Positions 44,500 to 53,925 of a stretch of 64,000 bases of DNA are shown here, in pieces. Location: assembly GCF_002754195.1 (NCBI RefSeq), contig NZ_PEEU01000001.1:2108001-2172000 (forward strand), given 5' to 3'. Position numbers and translations under genes: made by a program. Below the pieces are notes generated by a model that did not search any database, was not told the origin of the DNA, and saw only the letters and a list, made by a program, of their open reading frames with translations. The DNA comes from Flavobacterium sp. 9 (GTDB taxonomy: Bacteria > Bacteroidota > Bacteroidia > Flavobacteriales > Flavobacteriaceae). Every line of letters begins with the position of its first letter. The first letter of the stretch is position 1.

Positions 44500-44529
44500 T
44501 TGAAATCTAGGAATTCATAAGTACATTTG
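44500..44529 (+). promoter_or_regulatory. Bacteroidota-type promoter for the GT2-sigma pair
   Basis: TTG at 44500-44502 and TACATTTG at 44522-44529 are separated by 19 nt, an excellent match to the TTG-N19-TAnnTTTG consensus. The ATG is at 44569. Confidence 0.65.
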
Positions 44530-44568
44530 CACTCGCAAGATTTAGAAATTAAAAGACATTAAAATCAG

Positions 44569-45675
44569 ATGCTTATAACTTTACTTTACTTCTTTATTGC
44601 TATTGTTTTTATTCAGGTTTTCTATTATTTAGGAATTTTTGGAAAATTTGCCTTTGGTAAACCCCAAGAAATCACATCAAAAAATCTTCCTGTTTCAGTA
44701 ATTGTATGTGCTAAAAATGAAGAAGAAAACGTTAAAAAATTCATTCCATTATTAGCGGAACAAGATTATCCTGATTTTGAAATTGTTTTAATTGACGATG
44801 CTTCAAGCGACGAAACGTTAGAAGTTTTTGAAGAATTTGAACAACAATACCCGAATATTCGTTTGGTTAAAGTACAAAATAACGAAGCCTTTTGGGGAAA
44901 TAAAAAATACGCCTTAACATTAGGAATCAAAGCATCAAGAAAAGATTACTTATTATTTACTGATGCTGATTGTTATCCAACTTCAAAAAACTGGATCACT
45001 GCAATGACTTCACAATTTACAATGAACAAAACTATTGTTTTGGGTTATGGCGGTTATGAAAAAATAGAGCGTTCGTTATTAAATAAAGTAATTCGTTTTG
45101 AAACTGTTTTAACGGCGGTACAATATTTTTCGTGGGCAAAATTGGGTCTTCCATATATGGGAGTTGGACGAAATCTTGCTTATAAAAAAGAAGAATTTTT
45201 TAATGTTAATGGTTTTATAGATCACATTCAGGTTCGTTCCGGCGATGATGATTTGTTCATTAATCAGGCTGCAACCAAAGAAAACACTGCAATTTCTTAT
45301 GCTCCGGAAAGTTTTACATATTCAAAACCAAAGGAAACTTATAAAGAATGGTTTACCCAAAAAAGAAGACATACTTCTACGGCAGAATATTATAAGTTTT
45401 TTGATAAAATGCAATTGGGTTTATTCTTCTGCACACAATTATTATTCTTTATATTAGTTATTGTTTTATTGGCTTTCCAATTTCAATGGATCGCTGTATT
45501 GGCAATTTTGGCAACGCGCTACACTATTGTTTGGACAGTAATTGGATTTTCTGCGGGGAAATTAAAAGAAAATGATCTTAAAATTTGGTTTCCTATTGTA
45601 GAAATCGTGCTTATATTCACGCAAATTAATATCTTTATAACTAATATCTTTTCAAAACCTGTACATTGGAAATAA
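44569..45675 (+). CDS. GT2 family membrane glycosyltransferase
   Basis: The 368-residue protein has an N-terminal membrane segment (about 3-22), a GT-A catalytic domain and two or three C-terminal membrane helices (about 283-360). Motifs are VSVIVCAKNEEENVKKFIPLLAEQDY, VLIDDASSDETLEV, LLFTDADCYPTSKNW (DxD-type) and the late QKRRHTS, the QxxRW-like product-binding motif. It resembles processive or lipid-linked GT2 enzymes; the product is unknown. It overlaps the next gene by 10 bp. Confidence 0.92.
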   Translation: MLITLLYFFIAIVFIQVFYYLGIFGKFAFGKPQEITSKNLPVSVIVCAKNEEENVKKFIPLLAEQDYPDFEIVLIDDASSDETLEVFEEFEQQYPNIRLVKVQNNEAFWGNKKYALTLGIKASRKDYLLFTDADCYPTSKNWITAMTSQFTMNKTIVLGYGGYEKIERSLLNKVIRFETVLTAVQYFSWAKLGLPYMGVGRNLAYKKEEFFNVNGFIDHIQVRSGDDDLFINQAATKENTAISYAPESFTYSKPKETYKEWFTQKRRHTSTAEYYKFFDKMQLGLFFCTQLLFFILVIVLLAFQFQWIAVLAILATRYTIVWTVIGFSAGKLKENDLKIWFPIVEIVLIFTQINIFITNIFSKPVHWK

Positions 45676-46217
45676 ATTCTAAAATAGAAAAAGCAAAAAA
45701 AGGCGACCAGATCGCCTTTACTTTTTTATTAGATTATTACTGGAATGAGGTTTATGGCTTCATGTTAAAACGTACCGAAAACGAAACTACTGCCGAAGAT
45801 ATTACCATTGAGACTTTCTCAAAAGCTTTTGATAAAATAGCCACATACAATTCTGAATTTCAATTCAATACCTGGCTAATTGCAATTGCAAAAAATGTTT
45901 ACATTGATTTACTTCGAAAAAAGAAAACTAATCTTTTTATAGAAATCACTGACGCCGACGATCAGCAGGCTTACAATATTGCTGACCCTACTCCATCTGC
46001 CGAAGATGCTTTAATTAAAGAGCAAAACCTCTCCCGATTGCTTCTTTGCATCAAAGAATTAAAACCCCACTATCAGGAAGTAATCCAGTTACGTTACTTT
46101 CAGGAAATGACTTATCAGGAAATTGCCGTCAAGATTGACGAGCCTCTGAGCAACGTAAAAGTAAAATTACTTCGTGCCAAAAAATTATTAGCAGAAATCA
46201 TTGAACGTAATAGATAA
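45666..46217 (+). CDS. ECF-type RNA polymerase sigma factor
   Basis: The 183-residue protein has sigma region 2 (about 18-90: AFTFLLDYYWNEVYGFMLKR, NTWLIAIAKNVYIDLLRKKK) and region 4 (about 125-180: PHYQEVIQLRYFQEMTYQEIAVKIDEPLSNVKVKLLRAKKLL). The start is TTG at 45666 within the end of the GT2 gene (10-bp overlap); no ATG is available before region 2. No anti-sigma factor gene follows: the next gene is tonB-like after 155 bp. The GT2-sigma overlap implies coupled translation. Confidence 0.93.
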   Translation: MEINSKIEKAKKGDQIAFTFLLDYYWNEVYGFMLKRTENETTAEDITIETFSKAFDKIATYNSEFQFNTWLIAIAKNVYIDLLRKKKTNLFIEITDADDQQAYNIADPTPSAEDALIKEQNLSRLLLCIKELKPHYQEVIQLRYFQEMTYQEIAVKIDEPLSNVKVKLLRAKKLLAEIIERNR

Positions 46218-46372
46218 TTTATTATCTTTAGGTAAAGAATAAAATATAATCGTATTTATTCTTAAAAAAATAAATTATTCATATACTAAAATAACAATCC
46301 CTACGTTGTTAGCTAAAACCAAAACCCAATTGCTTATGATTTAAAGTTACTTAACCTTAAAATCCAAAAATC

Positions 46373-47197
46373 ATGTCTAAATCAAACATCTACGAAACCA
46401 CTTGGACTGACCTAGTTTTCGAAAACAAAAACAAAGAGTACGGCGCGTATCAATTACGTCAGGAAAATTCTAAAACTACCATTACAGCACTATTTGCAGG
46501 ACTGCTACTATTGGCAAGCATTGGAACTGGTTCGATGTTGATTAATAAATTAAAAGGCGGGACTGTCATAGAACCATCAACCGTTCCTGACACTCCAATG
46601 CATCCAACAAGAGTTGACATTATAATTCCTGTTGAACCGGTAGCTCCAAAACCAATTGCGCCTCCACAACAAACTGCACCTGCTCCTGAAGTAGCTCAGT
46701 TAGTACATCCTGTGGTTGTTACAGCGCCTGAGGCTGCACCGGAAATTGCAACTAATAAACAAAACGGTCCTATTGTTGACAATGCTACACCTGGAAATGG
46801 AACTCCTAGTAATAATGCATTACCTGATGGTAACGGTCCAGAAACAGTAGTAGTACCATCAGTGAATCCAGAGGTTCCTGTAATTGCTGCCGCATTAGAC
46901 AAATTGCCAGAGTTTCCTGGAGGAATTAATAAGTTCTACACTTTTGTGGGAAATAATTTCAACAGACCTGAATTAGATGCAGAAAAAACATTAAAAGTGT
47001 ATGTTTCTTTCGTAATCGAAAGAGACGGCTCAATGACTGACATCGAAGTAAAAAGAGATCCAGGTTACGGAATGGGTAAAGAAGCTATTAGAGTATTAAA
47101 ATCATTAAAAACAAAATGGAGTCCGGGAATGCTAAACGGAAAAGCAGTAAGAACTGCCTACAATCTCCCAATAACGATAAAAACTGAACTAGAATAA
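46373..47197 (+). CDS. Energy transducer TonB
   Basis: TonB proteins transmit proton-motive force to outer-membrane transporters such as SusC. The 274-residue protein has a cytoplasmic N-terminus with the KNKEYGAYQLR motif typical of Bacteroidota TonB. A membrane segment (about 39-57), a Pro-rich spacer (about 70-130), a Gly/Asn/Pro-rich linker and a C-terminal TonB domain (about 183-274: FPGGINKFYTFVGNNF, VYVSFVIERDGSMTDIEVKRDPGYGMGKEAIRVLKS) follow. No ExbB/ExbD genes are adjacent. A strong terminator follows. Confidence 0.94.
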   Translation: MSKSNIYETTWTDLVFENKNKEYGAYQLRQENSKTTITALFAGLLLLASIGTGSMLINKLKGGTVIEPSTVPDTPMHPTRVDIIIPVEPVAPKPIAPPQQTAPAPEVAQLVHPVVVTAPEAAPEIATNKQNGPIVDNATPGNGTPSNNALPDGNGPETVVVPSVNPEVPVIAAALDKLPEFPGGINKFYTFVGNNFNRPELDAEKTLKVYVSFVIERDGSMTDIEVKRDPGYGMGKEAIRVLKSLKTKWSPGMLNGKAVRTAYNLPITIKTELE

Positions 47198-47205
47198 TAA
47201 ATATT

Positions 47206-47233
47206 AAAAAGCAGAACTTAGGTTCTGCTTTTT
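47206..47233 (+). terminator. Terminator of the tonB-like gene
   Basis: A perfect 12-bp stem (AAAAAGCAGAAC and complement) with loop TTAG, followed by further T residues, 9 nt after the stop. Confidence 0.9.
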
Positions 47234-47339
47234 TTTTGCTTCTATTTTAAAATTAAGAGATTAAGGGAAATAAATTTTCTGCTTGATTTATTAATCTTAA
47301 TTTTAACCTCATACAAAACCTTAATTCTATTTAAACTGA

Positions 47340-48071
47340 ATGCCTTTTACTTTTTCTCATCCTGCAATAATTTTACCGTTAAGATATTTACCTAAAAATT
47401 ATTTTTCATTAACTGGACTTATAATTGGCAGTTTGACACCCGATTTTGAATATTTTATTCGGATGAAAGTTCAAAGCATATACAGCCATACCCTTTACGG
47501 AATATTTTGGTTTGATCTGCCATTAGCAATATTACTTACGTTTATCTTTCACAATATTGTTCGAAACGATTTATACCATAATTTACCGCTGATTATTAAA
47601 TCCCGAATTTTAACCTTTTCTGATTTTAATTGGAACAATTATTTCAGAACTAATTCGATTGTTGTATTAATTTCTATAATAATTGGTGTTGTATCGCATA
47701 TATTCTGGGATAGTTTTACACACGATCACGGTTATTTTGTGAATCATATTACTGAACTTAGAAATTCTGTTTCTCTTTTTGATATAAAAATTCCCGTTTT
47801 AAAAATAGCACAACATCTAAGCAGTTTAATCGGTGCAATAGTCATAGTTTTTGCAATATCAAAACTTCCAAAAGACAACACTTCGAATACTTTAGTAAAT
47901 AAATCATATTGGGTTTATTCTATACTTTTTACGGTATTAATTATTACAATCCGATTTTTAAACGGTCTTGATTTTAAAGCATACGGAAATATTATAGTTT
48001 CTTTAATTTCAGCTTTTTTACTTTCGCTTATTTTGACTCCACTTTTTATAAAAGGAGCTCGAAAAAATTAA
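47340..48071 (+). CDS. DUF4184 family membrane protein
   Basis: The 243-residue protein begins MPFTFSHPAIILPLRYLP and GSLTPDFEYFIRMK, the DUF4184 family hallmark. The family has conserved His and Asp residues (HPA, PDFEYF, HIFWDSFTHDHGYF) that could bind metal, plus four or five membrane helices. Resemblance to membrane-bound metal-dependent hydrolases (YdjM/LexA-regulated type) is distant. Function is unknown. It appears to be a single-gene unit. Confidence 0.88.
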   Translation: MPFTFSHPAIILPLRYLPKNYFSLTGLIIGSLTPDFEYFIRMKVQSIYSHTLYGIFWFDLPLAILLTFIFHNIVRNDLYHNLPLIIKSRILTFSDFNWNNYFRTNSIVVLISIIIGVVSHIFWDSFTHDHGYFVNHITELRNSVSLFDIKIPVLKIAQHLSSLIGAIVIVFAISKLPKDNTSNTLVNKSYWVYSILFTVLIITIRFLNGLDFKAYGNIIVSLISAFLLSLILTPLFIKGARKN

Positions 48072-48135
48072 CAAAATCAATTACTTTTACAACTTCTAAA
48101 AAAGAAAAAATTGTAATAAAATAAAAAACTACAAA

Positions 48136-48516
48136 ATGGGAATATTTTCAGCTATTCTTGGAAACGCTGGTTCAGTAAGCCAAGAAGATTTAATTAAAAA
48201 ATACGGACAGCTTTTAACTGATAAGGAAGAAATCGAAATGGGTTTTAAATTAATCCGTGATACTTTTATCTTCACTAACAAAAGATTAATTCTTGTTGAC
48301 GTACAAGGAATAACAGGAAGCAAAACGGAATACAAATCAATTGCCTACAAAAGCATTACAAGATTCAGTGTAGAAACCGCAGGAACTTTTGATCTTGATG
48401 CTGAATTAAAAATATGGGTTGCCAGCGAATTGCAACCAAGCATCGTAAAACAATTCAATAAATCTGTAAATGTTTATGATGTGCAAAAAGTATTAGCATT
48501 TCACGTTTTAGGTTAA
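48136..48516 (+). CDS. Bacterial PH domain protein
   Basis: The 126-residue protein is a single bacterial pleckstrin-homology-like domain (bPH_1 type): EEIEMGFKLIRDTFIFTNKRLILVDVQGITGSKTEYKSIAYKSITRFSVETAGTFDLDAEL is the family core. No signal peptide or membrane segment is seen. Members form ring-like oligomers in structures; the cellular role is unknown. A bidirectional terminator separates it from the convergent M48 gene. Confidence 0.92.
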   Translation: MGIFSAILGNAGSVSQEDLIKKYGQLLTDKEEIEMGFKLIRDTFIFTNKRLILVDVQGITGSKTEYKSIAYKSITRFSVETAGTFDLDAELKIWVASELQPSIVKQFNKSVNVYDVQKVLAFHVLG

Positions 48517-48530
48517 TCTTAAAAATAAAG

Positions 48531-48561
48531 AACCCGACAAATTTTTGAAACTTGTCGGGTT
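48531..48561. terminator. Bidirectional terminator
   Basis: Stem AACCCGACAA (48531-48540) pairs with TTGTCGGGTT (48552-48561), with partial pairing of TTT/AAA inside and T/A tracts outside. It lies between convergent genes. Confidence 0.85.
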
Positions 48562-48583
48562 TTATTTTTCTAATTAGAAATTA

Positions 48584-49450
48584 TTATTTCTTTTTCGTGG
48601 TCTTTTTCGTGGTAGCTTTTTTAGTAGTTGTTTTTGCCGGCGCTGTATTTACAATTTTTTGTTGCACATAAGGCTTATACAAACCATCTTTTTCAGCACG
48701 TTTTTTAGCATCTTCAGCTCTTTGTTTAGAATCCGGGTGAGAACTCATCATTTGATCAATAAATGAAGCTTCACTTCCTTCGCTCATCTTAGCAAGAATT
48801 CTAAAAGCAGATTCTTCGGCATTAACATTATAACCATTCTTTTTCAAAAAGTTATAAGAAAACAAATCAGCTTCAGCCTCTTGTTTACGGCTAAATTTAC
48901 TATCAATAATTGCACTTCCTATTTTCCCTAATTGACTATCTGTAACTGTTGCAACAGTTGTAGATTGTGAAGCTGCAGCATCCATTAAAGCTTCTTTTTT
49001 ATAAGCCGCTTTTATAGCATCTTGAGAATCATGATTTGCAACGTGACCAATTTCGTGACCAATTACAGCCAACAACTCATTATCATCCATGATATCCATT
49101 AAACCGGTATATACACGAACACTTCCGTCTGCAGTTGCAAAAGCATTTACTTCTTTTAGCTTATAAACTTTATAGTTTAAAGTGTAACCTTCACCAGCAG
49201 TATATTTTCCAAAAACCCTGTTCAGTCTTAAAGTATAAGGATCTGTTGCACTAGCAACTTCATGCTCAGCATCCATTTTATCAACTGCTGCCTTAGACAA
49301 AGCTGCTGCATCAGCATTACTGAATGTAAAACCTGTAATTCCTTTTTGAACGGCTCCTATAGCTTTATCTCCAAAATTAATTTGCGCATTCATTCTAGTG
49401 AAACCAAAAGTGGCAAATAAAACTCCAAATACAATAAATTTCTTTTTCAT
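48584..49450 (-). CDS. M48 family metalloprotease
   Basis: The 288-residue protein has a signal peptide (1-22, ending RMNAQ). The zinc motif AVIGHEIGHVANHDS holds HExxH near residue 130-134, and the third ligand is in EAEADLFSYNFL. This places it among the soluble LoiP/BepA-like periplasmic M48 proteases, involved in envelope protein quality control in other bacteria. The C-terminus is a basic low-complexity tail of Thr and Lys (about 270-288), unusual for the family. The promoter has TACATTTG at 49476-49483 on the - strand. Confidence 0.93.
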   Translation of the reverse strand: MKKKFIVFGVLFATFGFTRMNAQINFGDKAIGAVQKGITGFTFSNADAAALSKAAVDKMDAEHEVASATDPYTLRLNRVFGKYTAGEGYTLNYKVYKLKEVNAFATADGSVRVYTGLMDIMDDNELLAVIGHEIGHVANHDSQDAIKAAYKKEALMDAAASQSTTVATVTDSQLGKIGSAIIDSKFSRKQEAEADLFSYNFLKKNGYNVNAEESAFRILAKMSEGSEASFIDQMMSSHPDSKQRAEDAKKRAEKDGLYKPYVQQKIVNTAPAKTTTKKATTKKTTKKK

Positions 49451-49753
49451 GTTTTTTATTATTACAATTTAACAACAAATGTAGTACAACATCAATGCCT
49501 TTTTATTTCGATAAAGATTATTTTTTTAACAAATAAAGATATAAATTTTAAACGAGTAAAAATCAGACTTCTATCATTATTATTCGTCTTTCCCTAATTA
49601 ACAAACAAAAAATACGCATTTGAATCAACATCATGATTTAAAAACAGAAATTTAACATTATGATAAAATTATCACCAAAACAAGCTTTTAGAAATCCCAG
49701 TAGATCAATACCAAATTAAATCTTAAACGAATCTCCAAATAAACTACATTGCT
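49451..49753. other. AT-rich divergent intergenic region between M48 gene and lipA
   Basis: About 300 nt without a coding frame of note. It contains the M48 -7 element (49476-49483, TACATTTG on the - strand) and ends at the lipA -7 element. No palindrome or RNA gene was recognised. Confidence 0.5.
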
Positions 49754-49761
49754 TATCTTTG
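49754..49761 (+). promoter_or_regulatory. -7 element of lipA
   Basis: TATCTTTG is a full TAnnTTTG match 18 nt before the lipA ATG at 49780, implying a very short leader. Confidence 0.5.
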
Positions 49762-49779
49762 TACTTTGAATTTTGATAT

Positions 49780-50646
49780 ATGGAAACAGTCATTGAAAAT
49801 ATACCAACTGGAAAACCTAAATGGTTAAAAGTAAAACTTCCAATTGGACAAAAATATACTGAACTACGTGGTTTAGTTGATAAATACAGCTTAAATACAA
49901 TTTGTACCTCAGGAAGTTGTCCTAATATGGGCGAATGTTGGGGCGAAGGAACGGCAACATTTATGATTTTAGGAAATGTTTGTACGCGTTCTTGCGGATT
50001 TTGCGGCGTTAAAACCGGAAGACCAGAAACCGTAGATTGGGACGAACCGGAAAAGGTTGCTCGTTCTATAAAAATCATGAACATCAAACACGCTGTAATT
50101 ACAAGTGTTGACAGAGATGATTTGAAAGATGGCGGTTCTATTATCTGGATTGAAACTGTAAAAGCAATCCGTAGAATGAACCCAAACACTACTCTTGAAA
50201 CTTTAATTCCTGATTTTCAAGGAATCGAAAGAAATCTGGATAGAATTGTAGAAGCAAATCCTGAAGTGGTTTCGCATAACGTTGAAACGGTTCGCCGTTT
50301 AACTCGCGAAGTTCGTATTCAAGCAAAATATGATCGTAGTTTAGAAGTTTTACGTTATTTGAAAGAGAAAGGAATCAACAGAACTAAATCCGGAATTATG
50401 CTTGGATTAGGCGAAACTGAAGAGGAAGTTTTTCAAACTATGACAGATTTACGCAATGCAAATGTTGACGTTGTTACAATTGGTCAATACCTACAGCCAA
50501 GTAAAAAACATTTACCCGTTAAAGAATTTATCACGCCAGAACAATTTGCCAAGTATGAAAAATTTGGTCTTGAATTAGGTTTCCGTCACGTTGAAAGCGG
50601 ACCTTTAGTTCGTTCTTCATACAAAGCACAAAAACATATTTTATAA
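49780..50646 (+). CDS. lipA: Lipoyl synthase
   Basis: LipA is the radical SAM enzyme that inserts two sulfurs into protein-bound octanoyl chains. The 288-residue protein has both iron-sulfur motifs: the N-terminal [12 protein letters not shown] (auxiliary cluster) and the radical [11 protein letters not shown]. The C-terminal RSSYKA motif supplies the serine ligand to the auxiliary cluster. The length is typical. No lipB is adjacent. A 17-bp perfect inverted repeat after the stop may terminate its transcript. Confidence 0.97.
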   Translation: METVIENIPTGKPKWLKVKLPIGQKYTELRGLVDKYSLNTICTSGSCPNMGECWGEGTATFMILGNVCTRSCGFCGVKTGRPETVDWDEPEKVARSIKIMNIKHAVITSVDRDDLKDGGSIIWIETVKAIRRMNPNTTLETLIPDFQGIERNLDRIVEANPEVVSHNVETVRRLTREVRIQAKYDRSLEVLRYLKEKGINRTKSGIMLGLGETEEEVFQTMTDLRNANVDVVTIGQYLQPSKKHLPVKEFITPEQFAKYEKFGLELGFRHVESGPLVRSSYKAQKHIL

Positions 50647-50665
50647 AAAGTTTAATCGTTCATTC

Positions 50666-50713
50666 GTTTATTCGGTAAATCGATTAGACGAATAAACGAT
50701 TTACCGAATAAAC
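50666..50713. repeat. Perfect inverted repeat before gap
   Basis: GTTTATTCGGTAAATCG (50666-50682) and its exact complement (50697-50713) are separated by 14 nt. The right arm ends 7 nt before the TTG start of gap. It could be a lipA terminator or a hairpin affecting translation of gap. Confidence 0.75.
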
Positions 50714-50720
50714 AAAAAAC

Positions 50721-51719
50721 TTGAAAACTAGAATTGCTATCAACGGTTTTGGAAGAATTGGAAGACATCTATTCCGCCTTCTTATAAACCATCCCCAAAT
50801 AGAAGTCGTTGCAATTAATGATATTGCAGATAACAGAACCATGTCGCATTTGATAAAATACGACAGCATCCACGGTGTTTTACCCTATAAAGTTAGTCAT
50901 GATGACGAGGGTATTATCGTTGAAGGAAAACATTATTTATTCTTTCATGAAAAAAGTATTCCGAATTTAGACTGGAAAAGTCATGATATTGATTTCGTAA
51001 TCGAGTCTACCGGAAAATACAAAACGCATGAAGAACTTAATGCACATATTGAAGCCGGAGCTAAAAAAGTAATACTTTCTGCTCCATCAGAAGTTGATAC
51101 TATAAAAACAGTAGTACTTGGTGTAAATGAAAATATCCTAGATGGAACTGAAAATATTGTTTCGAATGCAAGTTGCACGACAAATAATGCTGCTCCAATG
51201 ATAAAAATCATCGATGAATTGTGCGGAATTGAGCAAGCTTACATAACAACAATACATTCATATACAACAGACCAAAGTCTTCACGACCAGCCACATAAGG
51301 ACTTGCGACGCGCAAGAGGTGCAAGTCAGTCGATTGTTCCAACAACTACAGGTGCAGCTAAGGCATTAACAAAAATTTTTCCTAAATTGCATCATAAAAT
51401 CGGTGGTTGCGGAATTCGTGTTCCGGTTCCGGATGGTTCCTTGACAGACATAACATTTAATGTAAAACGTGCTGTTACGATTGAAGAAATTAATAACGCA
51501 TTTGAAAAAGCCTCAAAAACAAATTTAAAAGGAATATTAGATTACACAGAAGATCCAATCGTTTCTGTTGATGTAATTGGCAACACACATTCGTGCTTGT
51601 TTGACGCGCAACTAACATCTGTCATTGACAAAATGGTAAAAGTTGTGGGTTGGTACGATAATGAAATTGGCTATTCATCAAGATTAATAGATTTGATTTT
51701 ACTAATAAAGAAAACGTAG
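50721..51719 (+). CDS. gap: Glyceraldehyde-3-phosphate dehydrogenase
   Basis: GAPDH makes 1,3-bisphosphoglycerate in glycolysis. The 332-residue protein has the Rossmann start IAINGFGRIGRHLFR and catalytic Cys152 in SNASCTTNNAAPM; Asn replaces the usual second Cys of SCTTNC. HSYTTDQ supplies the catalytic His, and WYDNEIGYSSR ends the family pattern. The start is TTG at 50721, directly at the N-terminal LKTRIAING; no ATG lies upstream in frame before the hairpin. It ends 26 bp before the ATG of the hybrid histidine kinase on the same strand. Other GAPDH genes may exist elsewhere. Confidence 0.95.
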   Translation: MKTRIAINGFGRIGRHLFRLLINHPQIEVVAINDIADNRTMSHLIKYDSIHGVLPYKVSHDDEGIIVEGKHYLFFHEKSIPNLDWKSHDIDFVIESTGKYKTHEELNAHIEAGAKKVILSAPSEVDTIKTVVLGVNENILDGTENIVSNASCTTNNAAPMIKIIDELCGIEQAYITTIHSYTTDQSLHDQPHKDLRRARGASQSIVPTTTGAAKALTKIFPKLHHKIGGCGIRVPVPDGSLTDITFNVKRAVTIEEINNAFEKASKTNLKGILDYTEDPIVSVDVIGNTHSCLFDAQLTSVIDKMVKVVGWYDNEIGYSSRLIDLILLIKKT

Positions 51720-51745
51720 AATTCATTGTAAAAGCATTGCCATAC

Positions 51746-53917
51746 ATGAAATATCATCTTTTTATTCTTGTTTGTTTTTTTAATTCATTTTTGTATTCTC
51801 AAACCAAAAAGAGTACAGATAGCATTTCCTATTATAACAAACTGGTAAACAAGAATCTTAATAAAAAAGAATATAATCAGGCGGTCTTTTACACGAAAAA
51901 ATCAATCGATTTTTGCGAAACCAATCATAAAACCGAGAATTTAGCCAATCAGACTTTTAAGCTTGGTAAAATTTATTACAGTCAAAAAAAATACGAAGAA
52001 GCACTAAAAAACTTCCACAAGAGTATTTCTTATTTTGATGACGTAAATCCAACTTGCACCAAAGTTTTGGCGCTGCATTATATTGGCGTAACCAATACTG
52101 CAAAAGGAGATCATAAAACTGCTGAGATTTATTATAAAAAAGCAGATGATCTTTTAAAACAGCTGAATATCACCGATCATGCCGAGGTTTTAAATTATCA
52201 GAAAGCAATAGCGCTAAAAACAAGTAAAAATTTGCCTTTGGCCGCAAAATCTTTTCAAAAGATAATTAAAAAACCAGATAATCCGTCTCTTGTAAAAACC
52301 AAAACTGACGCTTATTATCAACTTGGCTTAATCGAAACGCAACTAAAACGAAACGATTCTGCGATAATTTATTTTGATCGCGCTTTAGATTATAATGCCA
52401 AAACCAATAATCTGGCTCAAAAATCTAAAATCATTTTAGGAATTAGTGAGTACTATAAACGAAATAGAAACTTTGATCTTGCTTACTCTTATTTAGACGA
52501 ACATTATCAAATAGAAAACTATCTCCTTAAATTAAAAAATGCAAAGATTGATCTTAATGAATTCGAGAAATTCAAAAAAAATCAATCTTTAAACAATACG
52601 CTTAAACGCGAAAGTGAAGAAAAAATTCAGCTGAAAACATACCGATACTCAAAACTTGTGAGTATTCTGGCTATTGCACTTATTTCGATTTTATCGCTTT
52701 TGAGTTTAGCTTTATATAAAAATAATATTATTCGAAATCAGAATAATTTACTTTTAAGAGAAAAAAATAAAGAGCTTATTCTGGCAAAGAACAAAGCCGA
52801 AAAAGCATCAAAAGCCAGATCTGAATTTCTATCAACTGTAAGTCATGAACTGCGGACGCCTTTGAACGCTATTAACGGAATTACGCATTTATTACTGGAA
52901 GACAATCCTAAAAAAACACAATTAAAATATCTTGAGTCTCTAAAATTCTCCGGAAATTACCTCACTACTTTTATTAATGAAATTCTTGAAATCAACAAAA
53001 TCGATTCGACTAAAGTTGAAATAGAAAACATTAGCTTCAATCTAAAAGAATTATTATTCAATATTCAGAGCTCTCTGAAAGAATTAGCGACAGCCAATAA
53101 AAATTATTTTAATCTGGAAATAGACAAAACAATTCCGGATAATTTAATTGGCGATCCAACCAAGCTATCGCAAATCATACTAAACTTAATAAACAACGCA
53201 TTAAAATTTACGCAAAACGGAAACGTAAATGTTATCGCAAAATTATACGCTCAGGAAGACGATATTGCAACTGTTTATTTTGAAATAGTTGACACCGGAA
53301 TTGGGATTCCAGAAGATAAATTACAAAGTGTTTTTGAAAGCTTCTCTCAAGGATCAATTGAGGTTAATAGAAAATATGGCGGAACCGGATTGGGTCTTAC
53401 CATTGTAAAAAAATTAATTGAGCTTTTGGGCGGAGAAATAAAACTAAAAAGTGAAGTTGGAAAAGGATCCACCTTTACCTTCAAACTAAATTTTAAAATC
53501 AACAACGAACCATTGGAAGTAGTCGAAGAAGCCAAACCTTATAATGACAAGCAGCTAAAACACAAATCGATTTTATTGATTGAAGACAACAAAATCAATC
53601 AAATGATTACCCGAAAAATGCTTGAAAACAAAGCGATTTGTTGCGAAATTCTTGATAATGGTGAAGATGCTGTAGAACTTCTAAAAGTCAAACGTTTCGA
53701 CATGATTTTAATGGATGTTCATTTACCTGGAATAAATGGAACGACAGCCACTCAACAAATCAGGGAATTTGACAAAACGACTCCAATTATTGCGTTGACA
53801 GCAATTTCGCTTGACGAAAACAGAGATATGCTTTTATCTTTTGGAATGAATGATGTTATTACAAAACCATTTGTTCCGGACGAATTTTACAGCACAATTG
53901 CGAAGTTTTTTGATTAG
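51746..53917 (+). CDS. TPR-containing hybrid sensor histidine kinase
   Basis: The 723-residue protein has a signal peptide (1-18), then periplasmic tetratricopeptide repeats (about 30-275). A membrane helix lies at about 303-325, followed by a coiled-coil linker (about 330-360). The HisKA domain has phosphoacceptor His367 in TVSHELRTPLNAI. The HATPase_c domain (about 470-590) has N (LINNALKFT), G1 (DTGIGI) and G2 (GGTGLGL) boxes, and a C-terminal receiver domain has phospho-Asp657 in LMDVHLPG. ATG at 51746 is preferred to TTG at 51737. No DNA-binding output domain is present, so signalling must pass to another protein. It may share the gap transcript. Confidence 0.94.
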   Translation: MKYHLFILVCFFNSFLYSQTKKSTDSISYYNKLVNKNLNKKEYNQAVFYTKKSIDFCETNHKTENLANQTFKLGKIYYSQKKYEEALKNFHKSISYFDDVNPTCTKVLALHYIGVTNTAKGDHKTAEIYYKKADDLLKQLNITDHAEVLNYQKAIALKTSKNLPLAAKSFQKIIKKPDNPSLVKTKTDAYYQLGLIETQLKRNDSAIIYFDRALDYNAKTNNLAQKSKIILGISEYYKRNRNFDLAYSYLDEHYQIENYLLKLKNAKIDLNEFEKFKKNQSLNNTLKRESEEKIQLKTYRYSKLVSILAIALISILSLLSLALYKNNIIRNQNNLLLREKNKELILAKNKAEKASKARSEFLSTVSHELRTPLNAINGITHLLLEDNPKKTQLKYLESLKFSGNYLTTFINEILEINKIDSTKVEIENISFNLKELLFNIQSSLKELATANKNYFNLEIDKTIPDNLIGDPTKLSQIILNLINNALKFTQNGNVNVIAKLYAQEDDIATVYFEIVDTGIGIPEDKLQSVFESFSQGSIEVNRKYGGTGLGLTIVKKLIELLGGEIKLKSEVGKGSTFTFKLNFKINNEPLEVVEEAKPYNDKQLKHKSILLIEDNKINQMITRKMLENKAICCEILDNGEDAVELLKVKRFDMILMDVHLPGINGTTATQQIREFDKTTPIIALTAISLDENRDMLLSFGMNDVITKPFVPDEFYSTIAKFFD

Positions 53918-53925
53918 ATTTTTTC

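Noticed and set aside
45666..46372. Anti-sigma factor hidden between the sigma factor and tonB-like genes
   Set aside because: Only 155 bp lie between them and no suitable frame is present on either strand.
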